Both the position numbers and the translations under genes were made by a program. From contig NZ_AP014836.1 in the NCBI RefSeq assembly GCF_002356115.1, positions 1,947,874 to 2,011,873 on the forward strand: a stretch of 64,000 bases of DNA. Direction: 5' to 3'. The stretch's first letter is position 1, and each line of letters starts with the position of its first letter. This document shows, piece after piece, positions 39,031-51,496 of this stretch. Origin of the DNA: Candidatus Nitrosoglobus terrae. Its GTDB lineage: Bacteria > Pseudomonadota > Gammaproteobacteria > Nitrosococcales > Nitrosococcaceae. A model generated the notes under the pieces. That model did no database searches, was not told the DNA's origin, and saw only the letters and a list, made by a program, of their open reading frames with translations.

Positions 39031-39955
39031 TATAGACCTCTGCCAAGATTTTATCCGCCCCTCGTTGTAGCAAATCCTCAGCCAAGGATATACCTAAATT
39101 TCTTGCTTCTTCAAATGTTCCCCACACTTCTCCTCGGATAACTTTACTCCCATTCGGCTGCCCTACTAAGGCTCGTAGCCGTAATTGCTTGCCGTCAATT
39201 TCAGCATAACCCGCGATAGGAACTTGACAGCCACCGGCAAGCCGTTCATTTAATGCTCGTTCGGCGGAAACTGTAATCCGGGTTGGAATATGTTCCAGTG
39301 GTGTTATCAGTTGTTCTATGGCGATATCATTTTTTCGGCATTCAATCCCAATAGCTCCCTGTCCAATAGCAGGAAGACTCATCTCAGGCATTAATATCTC
39401 TTGGATACGATCAGCTAAACCTAAGCGCTTTAAGCCTGCTGCTGCTAAAATTATGGCATCAAATTCATTATTATCTAGCTTAGATAAGCGGGTATTTACA
39501 TTACCGCGTAGATCTAGTATCTGAAAATCAGGACGATGTTCATATATCTGGCTTTGTCGACGTAAGCTAGAAGTCCCCACCCGAGCCCCTTGTGGTAAGC
39601 CATTAAATTGCTGCCAATGGTTTGAAACAAAAGCATCTCTAGGATCTTCTCGCTGGCAAATGACTGCTATATGAAGATCATCAGGTAAGACTACCGGCAC
39701 ATCTTTCATAGAGTGAACGGCAATATCCGCTTCTCCATTGAGTAAGCCTTGCTCCAATTCCTTAACAAATAGCCCTTTACCCCCTACCTTAGCCAGAGGC
39801 GTATCTAAAATTTTATCCCCTTGTGTACTCATGCGAATAAATTCTATGCGCAAGCCAGGATATAGCTGGCATAATGAATTAGCCACATATTCAGCCTGCC
39901 ATAAGGCAAGAAGGCTTTTACGGGTGGCAATACGGAGACAAGTCTTTGTACTCAT
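39023..39955 (-). CDS. hemC: Porphobilinogen deaminase
   Basis: Polymerises four porphobilinogens to hydroxymethylbilane. 310 aa: [17 protein letters not shown], the invariant [41 protein letters not shown] and the cysteine carrying the dipyrromethane cofactor in [14 protein letters not shown]. It is the first gene of hemC-D-X-Y, divergent from argH over 212 bases that must hold both promoters. Confidence 0.98.
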   Translation of the reverse strand: MSTKTCLRIATRKSLLALWQAEYVANSLCQLYPGLRIEFIRMSTQGDKILDTPLAKVGGKGLFVKELEQGLLNGEADIAVHSMKDVPVVLPDDLHIAVICQREDPRDAFVSNHWQQFNGLPQGARVGTSSLRRQSQIYEHRPDFQILDLRGNVNTRLSKLDNNEFDAIILAAAGLKRLGLADRIQEILMPEMSLPAIGQGAIGIECRKNDIAIEQLITPLEHIPTRITVSAERALNERLAGGCQVPIAGYAEIDGKQLRLRALVGQPNGSKVIRGEVWGTFEEARNLGISLAEDLLQRGADKILAEVYSD

Positions 39956-40167
39956 AATAAAATAAACACTATTTCATACTAGCTTAGAGAATTAAAATAA
40001 AATCAATAATGGCATTAAAAAGCTTAATCAATAAAACCTTAAACCTAAAATTAGGCTACTAAGTAAAGCTTAAGCTTTTTTCAGCAAGACTGCTCATAAA
40101 ATCCCTGAAAAACACCTCTATTGTAGTCATTTACTTTTCCACTTCAGCACACAAAGAGTATTATCTT

Positions 40168-41607
40168 ATGAATCATAACACTGTCTATGATAAACCGTGG
40201 TCTGGCCGCTTTAAAGAGTCTACCGATTCCTTTGTTGAAAAGTTTACTGCCTCTATTAATTTTGACCATCGGCTGTACCAACAGGATATTTTAGGATCTA
40301 TTGCCCATGCACATATGCTAGCTAAAGTAGAGGTACTCTCTACAGAAGAGCGTGATGCTATTGTGACAGGTCTAAAAACAATTGCACAAGATATTGATCA
40401 TGGGAATTTCTCTTGGTCCGTAGCTCTTGAAGATGTGCATATGAATATTGAATCTGCACTGATTAAGCGTATTGGCCCAGTAGGAAAAAAACTTCATACC
40501 GGTCGCTCCAGAAACGATCAAGTCGCTACTGATATCCGTTTATACTTACGAGATGCTATAGATACTATTAACTCTCAACTGCTCCATCTGCAAAGATCCT
40601 TGCTCACTTTAGCTGAGCGTGAAGCGACAACAATTATGCCCGGATTCACTCACTTACAAACAGCACAACCCGTTACTTTTGGCCATCATCTTATGGCTTG
40701 GTTTGAGATGCTAACAAGGGACGCTGAACGATTTACTGATTGTCGCCGCCGGGTTAATGTCTCACCCTTAGGGGCAGCTGCGCTAGCTGGAACTACTTTT
40801 CCAATCGATCGTGCTTATACCGCTGAGCTGCTAGGGTTTAATGAAGTTGCGGAAAACTCATTAGATGCCGTTTCTGATCGAGATTTTGCTATTGAATTTG
40901 CCGCTGCGGGCGCACTTCTAATGACTCACCTATCTCGTTTTTCGGAAGAATTAATACTATGGTCCTCAGCTCAATTTGATTTTATTACCTTACCAGATCG
41001 CTTTTGTACTGGTTCCTCTATTATGCCGCAGAAGAAAAATCCTGATGTTCCAGAATTGGTAAGAGGAAAAACAGGTCGAGTTAATGGCCATTTAATCAGC
41101 CTTTTAACACTCATGAAAGGGCAACCCTTGGCCTACAATAAGGATAATCAGGAAGATAAGGAGCCTGTATTCGACACTATTGACACCCTTCTTGGATGTT
41201 TGCGAGCTTTTATCGATATGATTCCCGCAATTAAAACTAACCCTACCAAAATGCGCGAAGCCGCTACTAAAGGTTACGCTACTGCCACTGACTTTGCAGA
41301 CTATCTAGTACGCAAAGGAGTTTCATTTCGAGATGCCCATGAAATAGTAGGAAAGGCCGTAGCCCTTGCTATTGATCAAGAAAAAGATCTATCAGCTCTT
41401 AGTTTAAAAACCTTCCAAGATCTTACCCCAGTTATTGACGAAGATGTTTTTAAAATCCTAACTCTAGAGGGTTCAGTAATGGCAAGAAATCATTTGGGAG
41501 GAACAGCCCCTACTCAAGTACAAGAGGCTATAAAACGAGCACATAAGAAATTAAATGCTATAGAAGAATATCAACTTAATCAGCCAAGTGTACTGCTTAG
41601 CCTATAA
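40168..41607 (+). CDS. argH: Argininosuccinate lyase
   Basis: Last step of arginine synthesis: argininosuccinate to arginine and fumarate. 479 aa. It starts [23 protein letters not shown], with [21 protein letters not shown] and the fumarase/lyase signature [20 protein letters not shown]. It stands alone, convergent with gcvT, and the two coding regions overlap by 11 bases at the 3' ends. Divergent argH and hemC are a common gammaproteobacterial arrangement. Confidence 0.98.
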   Translation: MNHNTVYDKPWSGRFKESTDSFVEKFTASINFDHRLYQQDILGSIAHAHMLAKVEVLSTEERDAIVTGLKTIAQDIDHGNFSWSVALEDVHMNIESALIKRIGPVGKKLHTGRSRNDQVATDIRLYLRDAIDTINSQLLHLQRSLLTLAEREATTIMPGFTHLQTAQPVTFGHHLMAWFEMLTRDAERFTDCRRRVNVSPLGAAALAGTTFPIDRAYTAELLGFNEVAENSLDAVSDRDFAIEFAAAGALLMTHLSRFSEELILWSSAQFDFITLPDRFCTGSSIMPQKKNPDVPELVRGKTGRVNGHLISLLTLMKGQPLAYNKDNQEDKEPVFDTIDTLLGCLRAFIDMIPAIKTNPTKMREAATKGYATATDFADYLVRKGVSFRDAHEIVGKAVALAIDQEKDLSALSLKTFQDLTPVIDEDVFKILTLEGSVMARNHLGGTAPTQVQEAIKRAHKKLNAIEEYQLNQPSVLLSL

Positions 41608-42691
41608 GTTCTTCAGGAAGACAGGAGCGACCATTACGAACAAACGGTGGCTTAACAATAATAGCAGGTACAGCTCGATCTCTAATCAAAACCTCACAGC
41701 TACTAGCACCAATAGGTACTTGAGCAAGTGCGATGGATCTATCTAAACTTGGAGAAAATCCACCACTTGTGACTACCCCTTCACCTAAATTGGTATTAAC
41801 AAGCTGCCCATTACGCAATAGCCCTTTACCCTGCAGTAGTAATCCTACTTGTTGACGGGAGAGATGTTTTGCCGCAGTTTCTAGGGCGTGACGGCCTATA
41901 AAATTTCGATCGGCTGGCGCTAAAGCCACTGTCCAGCCCAGCCCTGACTCCAAGGGAGTCGTCTCTTCATTCATATCCGTGCCATAAAGGGACATTCCCG
42001 CTTCTAATCTCAAAGTATCCCGCGCTCCAAGACCACAGGGCGCTACAGTGTTATTTACCATATGCTGCCACCAATCTTGAGCGACTACCCCCGGTAATAG
42101 CAGCTCATATCCATCTTCTCCGGTGTAGCCAGTGCGGGCAATAAACAAATTATCTTTCCAAATAGCGTGAAACCGTTTAAGATTTACCGCTTTTTCCTTT
42201 AAATCTGCCGGTAACTGTTCATGAACCTTAGCTCGTGCCTCTGGCCCTTGTATTGCAATCATGGCCAAATCAGGGCGCTCTTCAATCTGTACCTTAAAGG
42301 GAGTGGCATGAGATTTGATCCAAGCTAAATTCTTATCCCGAGTGCCAGCATTAGATACTATGCGGAATTCCTGCTCAGCTATGAAGTAAACAATAAGATC
42401 ATCAATCACCCCTCCACGCTCATTAAGCATGCAACCATAAAGCGCAGCACCCAGGATAGTTAAGCGATCTACGTTATTTGCCAGCAGCTGGCGTAAAAAA
42501 GGCCGCACCTGCTCGCCCTTAAAATCAATAATTGCCATATGAGAGACATCAAATATTCCAGCATTTTGGCGCACTTGATGATGCTCAGTCACTTGGGATC
42601 CATAATGCAGAGGCATCTCCCAGCCAGAAAAATCGACTATCCGAGCACCCGATGCGCGATGTAGATCAAATAACGGTGTACGTTTTCCCAC
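41597..42691 (-). CDS. gcvT: Glycine cleavage system T-protein (aminomethyltransferase)
   Basis: Transfers the methylene group of glycine from the H-protein to tetrahydrofolate. 364 aa with [71 protein letters not shown] and [15 protein letters not shown] perfect GGAGG lies seven bases before GTG 42691, which decides the start over the TTG at 42697. No gcvH or gcvP is adjacent: argH is convergent downstream and a decayed mobile region begins about 155 bases upstream of the start. Confidence 0.96.
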   Translation of the reverse strand: MGKRTPLFDLHRASGARIVDFSGWEMPLHYGSQVTEHHQVRQNAGIFDVSHMAIIDFKGEQVRPFLRQLLANNVDRLTILGAALYGCMLNERGGVIDDLIVYFIAEQEFRIVSNAGTRDKNLAWIKSHATPFKVQIEERPDLAMIAIQGPEARAKVHEQLPADLKEKAVNLKRFHAIWKDNLFIARTGYTGEDGYELLLPGVVAQDWWQHMVNNTVAPCGLGARDTLRLEAGMSLYGTDMNEETTPLESGLGWTVALAPADRNFIGRHALETAAKHLSRQQVGLLLQGKGLLRNGQLVNTNLGEGVVTSGGFSPSLDRSIALAQVPIGASSCEVLIRDRAVPAIIVKPPFVRNGRSCLPEELIG

Positions 42692-42845
42692 TGCCAATCC
42701 TCCTTCCTAGTATATTATTTAGTAAATCATTCAAAGCTATTACCATTATACTGTTTGGAGTTTCGCCATGACTAGCTGCGGCTTAGTCCATCTTCGCCTT
42801 GCTAGTCTAGAGAATTCGCGTTTCTTAGCAGTCCTTGAGCGGCAG

Positions 42846-43193
42846 CTAGGCCGCAGCTCTTGGAGTCTTTACCGCTCCACGCGCTTTATCAGTTCCGGCG
42901 CTCCCCGCTGTATCAAACATCAAATTTTTAGCCGCGTTAATATCCCTATCGTGTGTCTTCCCACAATCAGGACAGCGCCACTCACGTATTTTAAGAGCAT
43001 CTCCTGCTGATACAATCCGCACCCGCTACAGGTTTTGCTAGTGCGGTCCACGATAATCACCTCACGACCAGTCCATTGAGCTTTATATTCAAGCTGTCTT
43101 CTCAGTTCATACAAGTCACTATCGGCCACTGCTTTACTCAAGCAACGATTCCTCAACATCCCTTTGATATGCCAATCTTCCAGTGTAATACAA
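42846..43193 (-). pseudogene. C-terminal fragment of IS200/IS605-type TnpB
   Basis: The minus strand reads [53 protein letters not shown], then after a one-base shift in a run of As near 43000 [31 protein letters not shown], ending in TAG at 42846. This is the end of the RuvC-like domain and the four-Cys zinc finger of TnpB, the RNA-guided nuclease of IS605-family elements. About 250 N-terminal residues are missing, and no tnpA is present. With truncation and a frameshift it cannot encode TnpB. The 3' region toward 42700 would be where an omega-RNA and right end lie. Confidence 0.85.
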
Positions 43194-43205
43194 TTGGATT
43201 GCAAA

Positions 43206-43358
43206 ATGGCAAGAGAAATGTTAAACGTCCGTATCAACTCCGACCTCAAGAAGCAGCTCCAAGCACTAGCGAAGAGGGAAAACAGGCCGCTGTCCAATCT
43301 GGTCGAGACGGTGCTGATACAGTACGCGAAACGCGAATTTATGGCGAAACAGCACTAA
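43206..43358 (+). CDS. Small ribbon-helix-helix DNA-binding protein
   Basis: A 50-aa frame starting at ATG 43206: MAREMLNVRINSDLKKQLQA, then LAKRENRPLSNLVETVLIQY, ending KREFMAKQH. The beta strand and two helices match the CopG/Arc ribbon-helix-helix fold, seen in antitoxins, plasmid repressors and small genes beside IS605-type elements. GGA lies seven bases upstream. It is divergent from the TnpB fragment, with about 12 bases between them. It looks intact, but its neighbours are all broken, so it may be an orphan. No toxin partner is visible. Confidence 0.6.
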   Translation: MAREMLNVRINSDLKKQLQALAKRENRPLSNLVETVLIQYAKREFMAKQH

Positions 43359-43360
43359 AT

Positions 43361-43960
43361 TCAACTAAACTCCCCTTTGCTGTCCAGTAATAATGATGTC
43401 AAATATATCCGGTCATTCATCATTGATAGCCACGAGGAATGTTCGTAAGTGTTTCTATAAAGAAAACCACTTGTTACAGTGTTATAGGGTGGGTCTATAT
43501 GAGAACATCTAACATTGCCTTTATACCGCTCCTGCAATAAATTCAATGCCTGAAAGTTTCCAGAATGAATGAGCAAACCATCGCACTGCTCATCAAAATC
43601 ATCGATGCTGGCAAGTAGTTAGGCTTTAAAGTCTTCATCAAAAAAACGGGTGTCGAGCACGAGGTTTTGATTGGCCTGTAAAAACTCCAGCGTAAGTATC
43701 ACTATGAGCAGGCCTAGTTAAATCGCTTTGTATTTCATCAATGGCAAATAACTCTATCCATGCTTGCCAGCTGGGCTTCGTTAACAGTTAGCGGGTACAG
43801 CGCTTGGGGCATGCGATTGGGGGTGATGCAGTAGTGGGTTTCAATAATGAATTTTTTCTTCAGCCAGAGCTTTTTCTGAAAATCCTCAAGCTGGGCCAGA
43901 AAGTCGATGAGCTTATGGGCAATTTTGCGCAGCACCTTAACTTTGGCCAGATAGCTTTCA
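43361..43960 (-). pseudogene. Broken adenine-specific DNA methyltransferase (type III Mod-like)
   Basis: Pieces of one protein appear in order on the minus strand: LDFLAQLEDFQKKLWLKKKFIIETHYCITP (here LIDFLAQ), then after a stop and shift LDEIQSDLTRP, FLQANQNLVLDTRFFDEDFKA-stop-LLASIDDFDEQCDGLLIHSGNFQALNLLQERYKG and the catalytic HIDPPYNT, then SSWLSMMNDR. These are the pre-catalytic and motif IV regions of COG2189-type methyltransferases found with helicases in defence loci. The gene breaks off at about 43375, next to the ribbon-helix-helix gene. At least two stop codons and one frame change make it non-functional. The junction with the helicase relic is uncertain. Confidence 0.75.
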
Positions 43961-45075
43961 ACTGTCGGGGCATTGGCGTTCTCAATATCGTCGAGGCGCA
44001 TCATGAAGCTTTGATCGTCAAAATGGGCATGATCTTGCAATATATGCCGAGTGACGGCCCAAAATAAACAGCCAATACGATCCAGCTGCGCCTGAGTGCT
44101 AGCTAGATTCACTTTTAGGCGGTTATGTACATCTTCATCGAAATGCTCCAAGAGCATTTTCCAATCGTCATCAATCTCTTCATCGGAAATCAAAAAATCT
44201 AAAATGTTCGCATTCTCCTTAGCTTCGCTCTTTAGCTTCAGTAGGCGATTACACATGACCTCAAATGTTCTGGCAACAGCATGGGGTGAGGATGCAAGTA
44301 CTTTTCGAACAATCAGTATGATCAGGTGTTTTTGCTCAGATGGAAGTCCATAGGTGTCATCGCGCATGAGATAGCTGGAAACCGCTTCATACAGCTGGTG
44401 CTCTTGCCTCCGTAGGCTTGAACGGTCGGGTAATAAGTTTGCGCTCGGTGTAATGCACAAACTCATTGACTTGGCTACGTAGCGAACACCAGCAGAACGT
44501 GTCCAAGCGTTCTCGTAGACTAGAAATATCCCTGCCATTACTAATGTATTGAGTTTTGAAAGATGCTAAATCACCAAATAGCCGCTCATCGATCAGGGTT
44601 GAAAGGCCATAGAGTTCGAGTAGGGATTTTGTAGCGGTGTCGCCGTCAGAAGGAGTTTTTTACGATTTTCTGTCGCCCAGCGAATACGCTGGCCTAATCG
44701 ATTACTTTCACGATAAACGTTGCGGAGCTTATGGGCTTCATCAATGACTGCTAGATCCCAACTGATTTGTTTGAGCTCTTCTGCTTTGCTAGCGGCAAAG
44801 TGCATGAAACAAATGATGATTTGCTTGTCCCTGAACGGACTCGGAACGCCAAGCTTTTGCTGGTCTTTATAGGTTTTAGCATCCAGAACAATGGATGGCA
44901 GGTTGAACTTTTCGGAAAGCTCCAGTGTCCACTGCTTCCGGAGTGAGGCGGGGCTGATCACGAGAATATTCCGCCTGCCCTCGGCTCAGCATTGGCATAG
45001 CACCAGATCGGCTTCAATGGTTTTACCAAGGCCAACTTCATCAGCAAGCAACACCCTTTGATACGGCATAGTGAT
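43960..45075 (-). pseudogene. Broken SNF2-type DEAD/DEAH helicase
   Basis: The minus strand reads VLLADEVGLGKTIEADLVLCQ (Walker A), a TGA at 44988, ILVISPASLRKQW, WDLAVIDEAHKLRN (motif II), KKLLLTATPLQN (motif III), a frameshift near 44625, LLELYGLSTLIDERLFGDL to ITRPFKPTE, a second shift near 44410, then QLYEAVSSYLMRDDTYGLPSEQKHL. This is a COG0553-like helicase with at least three disabling lesions. The N-terminus before the Walker A motif is missing and C-terminal helicase motifs V-VI are not seen; the tail appears fused to the methyltransferase relic by deletion. Such helicase-methyltransferase pairs occur in restriction and other phage-defence loci. Confidence 0.8.
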
Positions 45076-45281
45076 GGAGCCTTTGCAACCTGTACAAACT
45101 TACCGCTTGTACCTTTCAACATTGCACTCGCACCGACAACTATCCCAATGTAGGAACTCTTTATGCACTACTGTGTCCCAGTATATCGGCTAACATAAAA
45201 ATAGCATCAAGCAACTTGGTTTCCCTAGCTTGATAGAGTCAGTTATAATCAACTACAGCAGATAAAGATAGAAAATATTCT

Positions 45282-47117
45282 TTATTCCACAGTTACAGAC
45301 TTAGCAAGGTTACGAGGTTGATCCACATCTGTTCCCTTAATAATAGCTACATGATAAGCCAATAACTGCAAAGGAATTGTATGGACAATAGGTGCGGTTT
45401 CATCTTCTACAGGTAGCATCTCTAAGACTTTCATCCCGGTACTGGATTTGACTTTTGCAGTATGATCAGCAAATACATAAAGTCGCCCGCCCCGAGCTTG
45501 GACTTCCTGTAAATTAGATTTTAATTTCTCCAACAGCTGATCATTAGGTGCCACAGCAACTACAGGTATATCTGCATCTATCAAAGCTAGCGGACCATGC
45601 TTAAGCTCTCCAGCGGGATATGCCTCAGCATGAATATAGGAAATTTCTTTAAGCTTTAATGACCCCTCCATGGCAATGGGGTAATGCGCTCCGCGCCCTA
45701 AGAATATAGCATTGCGAATCTCTGAAAACTGCCCAGAAAGCTCTTGGATAGCTGGGTTTAATTTCAGTGCTTGTTCCACTCGAGCCGGTAGCACAACGAG
45801 GTGTGATACAAGGCGGGCTTCTTCTTCCGTTGTTAGCTTGCGTCGGCGCCCTAAAACAATAACCAGTAATAATAACGCTACCAACTGGGTAGTAAAAGCT
45901 TTAGTAGAGGCCACACCAATCTCAGGACCTGCGCGGGTTATCAATGTTAAATCAGATTCCCGTACCAGTGAGCTTTCTGGAACATTACAGATACTTAAGC
46001 TGGAACCAAACCCTAATCGCTTCGCCTCTTTAAGCGCCGCAATGGTATCTGCGGTTTCACCTGACTGAGATAAAGCGACTACCAAAGTATGATCGGTAAC
46101 TACTGGAGAGCGGTATCGAAATTCACTGGCGATTTCCACTTGACAAGGGATATTTGCGATGGATTCCAGCCAGTAACGGCCTACCATACCCGCATGGTAG
46201 CTTGTTCCACAGGCCAATATAAGAACAGATTGAGTGTTATCCAATATTTCTGCTGCTTTAGGGCCAAAGGCTTCATCTAAAACCCGATGGCCGCTAATTC
46301 GACCCTCTAAGGTTTCACTAATTGCCCTTGGCTGCTCAAAAATTTCTTTGAGCATATAATGGCGAAATTGGCCTTTCTCTACCGCATCTGCCTGTAATTC
46401 ACTTTCCCGGATTGGCCGGTCAACAATCTGACCGTTAGCGTTATAAATAGTAATACGCTCCTGAGTCAGCTCTACGACATCCCCTTCTTCTAAAAAAATA
46501 AAACGCTGAGTTACTGGAAGCAATGCTGCCACATCTGAGGCAATAAAGTACTCTCCAATACCTATCCCAATAACCAAAGGACTACCTCGACGAGCAGCGA
46601 CTAAATGATTAGTATCTTTGGCTGAAATTACACCTAATGAATAAGCGCCTTTAAGGTCCTTAAGCGTATGTTGAACCGCGGCTAAAAGGCTATCGTGATG
46701 ATTTAGGTAATGGTAAATCTGATGAACAATGACTTCTGTATCTGTATCTGAAGTAAATTCAAAACCTGCCACCTGTTGCTGAGATTTTAATTCTTCGTAG
46801 TTTTCAATAATACCATTGTGAACTAGAGCAACTGTCTGACGACAAATATGAGGATGAGCGTTAGACTCACTTGGCTTCCCATGGGTTGCCCAACGGGTAT
46901 GAGCAATACCAGTATTGCCATTAAGTGCTGCATCCAAAAGACCTTTCTCAAGCTCAGCTACTTTTCCTTTCCGTCGCACCCGCTGAAAGCCAGCGCTCTC
47001 TCCATCAATAACGACCATTCCAGCAGAATCGTAGCCACGATATTCTAGACGCCGTAACCCCTCCAAAAGAATCGGGACTACATTTCTCTGCGCAACTGCC
47101 CCGACGATACCACACAT
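45282..47117 (-). CDS. glmS: Glutamine-fructose-6-phosphate aminotransferase
   Basis: Makes glucosamine-6-phosphate for peptidoglycan and lipopolysaccharide. 611 aa: an N-terminal glutaminase with the catalytic Cys after Met (MCGIVGAV), [22 protein letters not shown], then two SIS isomerase domains ([47 protein letters not shown] at the C-terminus). It follows glmU by 93 bases. No glmS ribozyme is expected in this group and none was seen. The upstream transcription unit is glmU-glmS; the downstream side is the decayed island. Confidence 0.98.
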   Translation of the reverse strand: MCGIVGAVAQRNVVPILLEGLRRLEYRGYDSAGMVVIDGESAGFQRVRRKGKVAELEKGLLDAALNGNTGIAHTRWATHGKPSESNAHPHICRQTVALVHNGIIENYEELKSQQQVAGFEFTSDTDTEVIVHQIYHYLNHHDSLLAAVQHTLKDLKGAYSLGVISAKDTNHLVAARRGSPLVIGIGIGEYFIASDVAALLPVTQRFIFLEEGDVVELTQERITIYNANGQIVDRPIRESELQADAVEKGQFRHYMLKEIFEQPRAISETLEGRISGHRVLDEAFGPKAAEILDNTQSVLILACGTSYHAGMVGRYWLESIANIPCQVEIASEFRYRSPVVTDHTLVVALSQSGETADTIAALKEAKRLGFGSSLSICNVPESSLVRESDLTLITRAGPEIGVASTKAFTTQLVALLLLVIVLGRRRKLTTEEEARLVSHLVVLPARVEQALKLNPAIQELSGQFSEIRNAIFLGRGAHYPIAMEGSLKLKEISYIHAEAYPAGELKHGPLALIDADIPVVAVAPNDQLLEKLKSNLQEVQARGGRLYVFADHTAKVKSSTGMKVLEMLPVEDETAPIVHTIPLQLLAYHVAIIKGTDVDQPRNLAKSVTVE

Positions 47118-47210
47118 TATCCTTACTCCTCTTTTGCTATCAATAAAGTTGATTAACTTTTATCTACTTAAAACTCTATTTCTAAACTAGCAGCTACTCA
47201 CTATAGCGTC

Positions 47211-48581
47211 TTAATTTCTTTTATCTTTAGTAGGCCGCTTCCATTTAGGACGTGTTTGCTGCGATGATCGACTTAATGTTAGCTCTCCTGGCGGAGTATC
47301 ACGGGTAATAGTACTACCTGCACCAATAGTGGCGCCTACTCCAATTTTTACTGGGGCTATTAGCTGAGTATCCGAGCCGATGAAAGCATTATCTTCAATG
47401 ATTGTATGATGTTTATTAGCGCCATCATAATTACAGGTAATAGTACCAGCGCCAACATTGACTTCTTTACCCACAGTAGCATCACCAATATAACTTAGGT
47501 GGTTAATCTTTGAATTTTTGCCAATAGCTGATTTCTTAATTTCTACAAAATTACCAATATGAGTTTTCTCACTCAGTACTGTTTCAGGTCGAATACGGGC
47601 AAACGGGCCAATTCGAGCCTGGGTATCAACAATAGCCCCCTCAATAACACAGTTAGCGAACACTTCAACCCCCGCTTCTAATACTGTATCGCGAATATAG
47701 CAATTTGGTCCAATTTTAACGTTATCCCCAAGCACTACTTGACCTTCAAGAATTACATTAACATCAATATAGATATCTTGCCCAGCCTTTAATTCACCCC
47801 GTAGATCAAAACGCTCTGGATCGCTAAAACTGATGCCCTCTTGCATTAAACGAGTAACTTCTCGTGCTTGATACGTACGTTCTAAATGCGCAAGCTGCTT
47901 GCGATCGTTCACACCCATTACTTCTATAGAATCTGATACTGATACTGTAGTGACTCTGCCGCCTTCAATAATAGTTTGCTCTATAGTGTCTGTAAGGTAG
48001 TATTCTCCTTGAGCGTTATTATTACTAATTTTAGGGATAATTTGCTCTAAATAATGAGATTCAATAGCCATAATGCCGGTATTAACTTCCCGTACCTCGC
48101 GTTGAGCTGCGTTAGCGTCAGCTTCTTCAACGATCTTAGCAACCTCTCCAGATTTATCTCTAATAATTCGGCCATAACCTGTCGGATTAGACAATTCAAC
48201 AGTAACTAACCCCACTCTTCTCTCACCCACTACCGTAAGTAGCTCTTGCAGAGTCTCAACCCCAACCAAGGGAACATCGCCATAAAGCACTAAGATCATC
48301 GAATTTTGATTTATATAAGGCAAAGCTTGAGCCACAGCATGCCCTGTACCGAGCTGCAACTCTTGTTGTACCCAAATAATATCTTTCTCACTGATAGCCT
48401 TTGGAACAGTCTCTCCACCATGGCCATACACTATAATAATCTGATCTGGGTTTAACTGACGCGCCTTTGTTATTACATGGCTAAGTAGTGGTCGCCCTGC
48501 TAACCGATGAAGTACCTTTGGCAAAGTAGAACGCATTCGCGTCCCTTGTCCTGCGGCAAGAATTATGATGCTAACAGCCAT
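47211..48581 (-). CDS. glmU: Bifunctional GlmU (acetyltransferase/uridyltransferase)
   Basis: Makes UDP-GlcNAc: N-terminal uridyltransferase with ILAAGQGTRMRSTLPKVLHRLAGRPLL and LVLYGDVPLV, and a C-terminal left-handed beta-helix acetyltransferase with hexapeptide repeats (VILEGQVVLGDNVKIGPNCYI, HIGNFVEIKKSAIGKNSKINHLSYIGDATVG, TITCNYDGANKHHT). 456 aa. It lies between the atp operon terminator and glmS, a standard gammaproteobacterial order. Confidence 0.98.
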   Translation of the reverse strand: MAVSIIILAAGQGTRMRSTLPKVLHRLAGRPLLSHVITKARQLNPDQIIIVYGHGGETVPKAISEKDIIWVQQELQLGTGHAVAQALPYINQNSMILVLYGDVPLVGVETLQELLTVVGERRVGLVTVELSNPTGYGRIIRDKSGEVAKIVEEADANAAQREVREVNTGIMAIESHYLEQIIPKISNNNAQGEYYLTDTIEQTIIEGGRVTTVSVSDSIEVMGVNDRKQLAHLERTYQAREVTRLMQEGISFSDPERFDLRGELKAGQDIYIDVNVILEGQVVLGDNVKIGPNCYIRDTVLEAGVEVFANCVIEGAIVDTQARIGPFARIRPETVLSEKTHIGNFVEIKKSAIGKNSKINHLSYIGDATVGKEVNVGAGTITCNYDGANKHHTIIEDNAFIGSDTQLIAPVKIGVGATIGAGSTITRDTPPGELTLSRSSQQTRPKWKRPTKDKRN

Positions 48582-48661
48582 TATTCCCCCATTAAATCTT
48601 AAAATATTTTCTAATACTTTAAAGAAAAATAAGCTTATTTATAGAAATTAGTCCTTAAAAG

Positions 48662-48691
48662 TAAAAAGGCTGTCAGTTGACAGCCTTTTAT
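48662..48691 (-). terminator. Terminator of the atp operon
   Basis: Near-perfect palindrome AAAAAGGCTGTCA / TGACAGCCTTTTA located 20 bases beyond the atpC stop; on the minus strand the stem is followed by TTTTT, and the A-run on the other side would make it work in both directions. Confidence 0.88.
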
Positions 48692-48711
48692 CCAACATAA
48701 TAATTAACTAC

Positions 48712-49143
48712 CTACCTTCTATGGCCTAGCTGCTTACGAATTCTCTCAATAGCCCTAAGCTGGGCAATAGCTTCAGCTAGCTCTGCTTGAGCTCGAGCAT
48801 AATCCATCTTACCTTTTTTATCTCTAAGTGCATCTTCCGCTCGCTGTTTAGCTTCTAAAGCAGCTGCCTCATCAATATCCGCAGCTCGCTGTGCAGTATC
48901 AGCTAATACTGTTACTACATAAGGCTGAATCTCGAGTAATCCTCCCGAAATATAAAAAAAATCTTCTTGGCCATTAGCGCCCTGAACACGGACTTCTCCG
49001 GGTTTGAGGCGAGTCAGCAGAGGGGTATGCTGAGGCATAATACCTACTTCTCCCATCTCTGCTGGTGCAAATACCATACTAGCTGTTCCAGAAAAGATCT
49101 CCCGTTCAGCACTTACAATATCAATCTGCATTACCGCGGCCAT
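48712..49143 (-). CDS. atpC: ATP synthase epsilon subunit
   Basis: F1 central-stalk subunit that couples and self-inhibits the enzyme. 143 aa: the N-terminal beta-sandwich (MQIDIVSAEREIFSGTASMVFAPAEMGEVGIMPQHTPLLTRLKPGEVRV) and a C-terminal helical hairpin (DEAAALEAKQRAEDAL, ARAQAELAEAIAQLRAIERIRK). Last gene of the atp operon, followed by a strong terminator. Confidence 0.97.
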   Translation of the reverse strand: MAAVMQIDIVSAEREIFSGTASMVFAPAEMGEVGIMPQHTPLLTRLKPGEVRVQGANGQEDFFYISGGLLEIQPYVVTVLADTAQRAADIDEAAALEAKQRAEDALRDKKGKMDYARAQAELAEAIAQLRAIERIRKQLGHRR

Positions 49144-49167
49144 TCTTCTCTCCTACCTATATTTCAT

Positions 49168-50547
<1,380 letters not shown>

Positions 50548-50617
50548 CTATTTTTCCTCTTAGCGATAATTAGTATATCTCTGTTATCTTATTTATAACT
50601 TGGGTTTATGGCTGGTA

Positions 50618-51481
50618 TCAAAGAGCAGCGGCACCACTCACAATCTCTGAGAGCTCCTGCGTAATAGCTGCCTGTCTAGCTTTATTATAAGCTAACTGAA
50701 GATCGCCAATAAGGCTTCCAGCATTATCCGAAGCAGCTTTCATAGCAACCATTCTAGCAGCCTGTTCACAAGCAATATTTTCTACCACACCTTGATAAAC
50801 AAGTGATTCTATATATCGAGCTAGTAACTGATCCAAAATTTGGTTAGCCTCTGGCTCATAGAGATAATCCCAATAGTGTTTTAATTTCTCATCTATCTCT
50901 ATAGTATTAATGGGCAATAGCTGCTCTATGATTGGGCGTTGGGTCATCGTATTGACGAACTCATTGAACGCTAAGTAAAGACGATCAATATTCTCGTCTT
51001 GATAGCTATTAAGCATTACCTTGATAGTCCCGATAAGATCTTCTACTCGAGGGCTATCTCCAAGATGAGTTGCTTGTGCTACAATCTGTCCACCAAACCG
51101 ACGAAAAAAAGTGCTGGCTTTTTGGCCAATAGTACATAACTCAATTGGCACTCCTTTTTCATCCCACTCCCGCATAGATCTTAAAAGAGTCCTAAATAAG
51201 TTAGTATTTAAGCCGCCACATAACCCTCTGTCGCTGGATGTAATAATAAACCCTACCTTCTTTAGCTCACGGCCAGCTAAATACGGATGCCGGTACTCTG
51301 GATGAGCTTGAGCTAAATGATGGATTACATTGCGAATTTTTCCTGCATACGGGCGAGATGATCTCATTCTGTCCTGAGCTTTACGCATTTTACTCGCTGC
51401 TACCATCTCCATGGCTCGAGTAATTTTTTGCGTATTTTTAACACTAGCAATCTTACCGCGTATTTCTTTACCGCTAGCCAT
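50618..51481 (-). CDS. atpG: ATP synthase gamma subunit
   Basis: Rotating central shaft of F1. 287 aa; the N-terminal helix ([35 protein letters not shown]), [14 protein letters not shown], and the C-terminal helix with [47 protein letters not shown]. Between atpA and atpD as usual. Confidence 0.98.
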   Translation of the reverse strand: MASGKEIRGKIASVKNTQKITRAMEMVAASKMRKAQDRMRSSRPYAGKIRNVIHHLAQAHPEYRHPYLAGRELKKVGFIITSSDRGLCGGLNTNLFRTLLRSMREWDEKGVPIELCTIGQKASTFFRRFGGQIVAQATHLGDSPRVEDLIGTIKVMLNSYQDENIDRLYLAFNEFVNTMTQRPIIEQLLPINTIEIDEKLKHYWDYLYEPEANQILDQLLARYIESLVYQGVVENIACEQAARMVAMKAASDNAGSLIGDLQLAYNKARQAAITQELSEIVSGAAAL

Positions 51482-51496
51482 GGATTATGCTCCTAC

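Noticed and set aside
43738..44538. A separate intact 266-aa gene
   Set aside because: Its first 45 or so residues are an out-of-frame reading of the helicase; the rest is helicase and methyltransferase remnant, so it is part of the pseudogenes.
47118..47210. glmS ribozyme or riboswitch between glmU and glmS
   Set aside because: Only 93 bases with no conserved core; the ribozyme is a Gram-positive feature.
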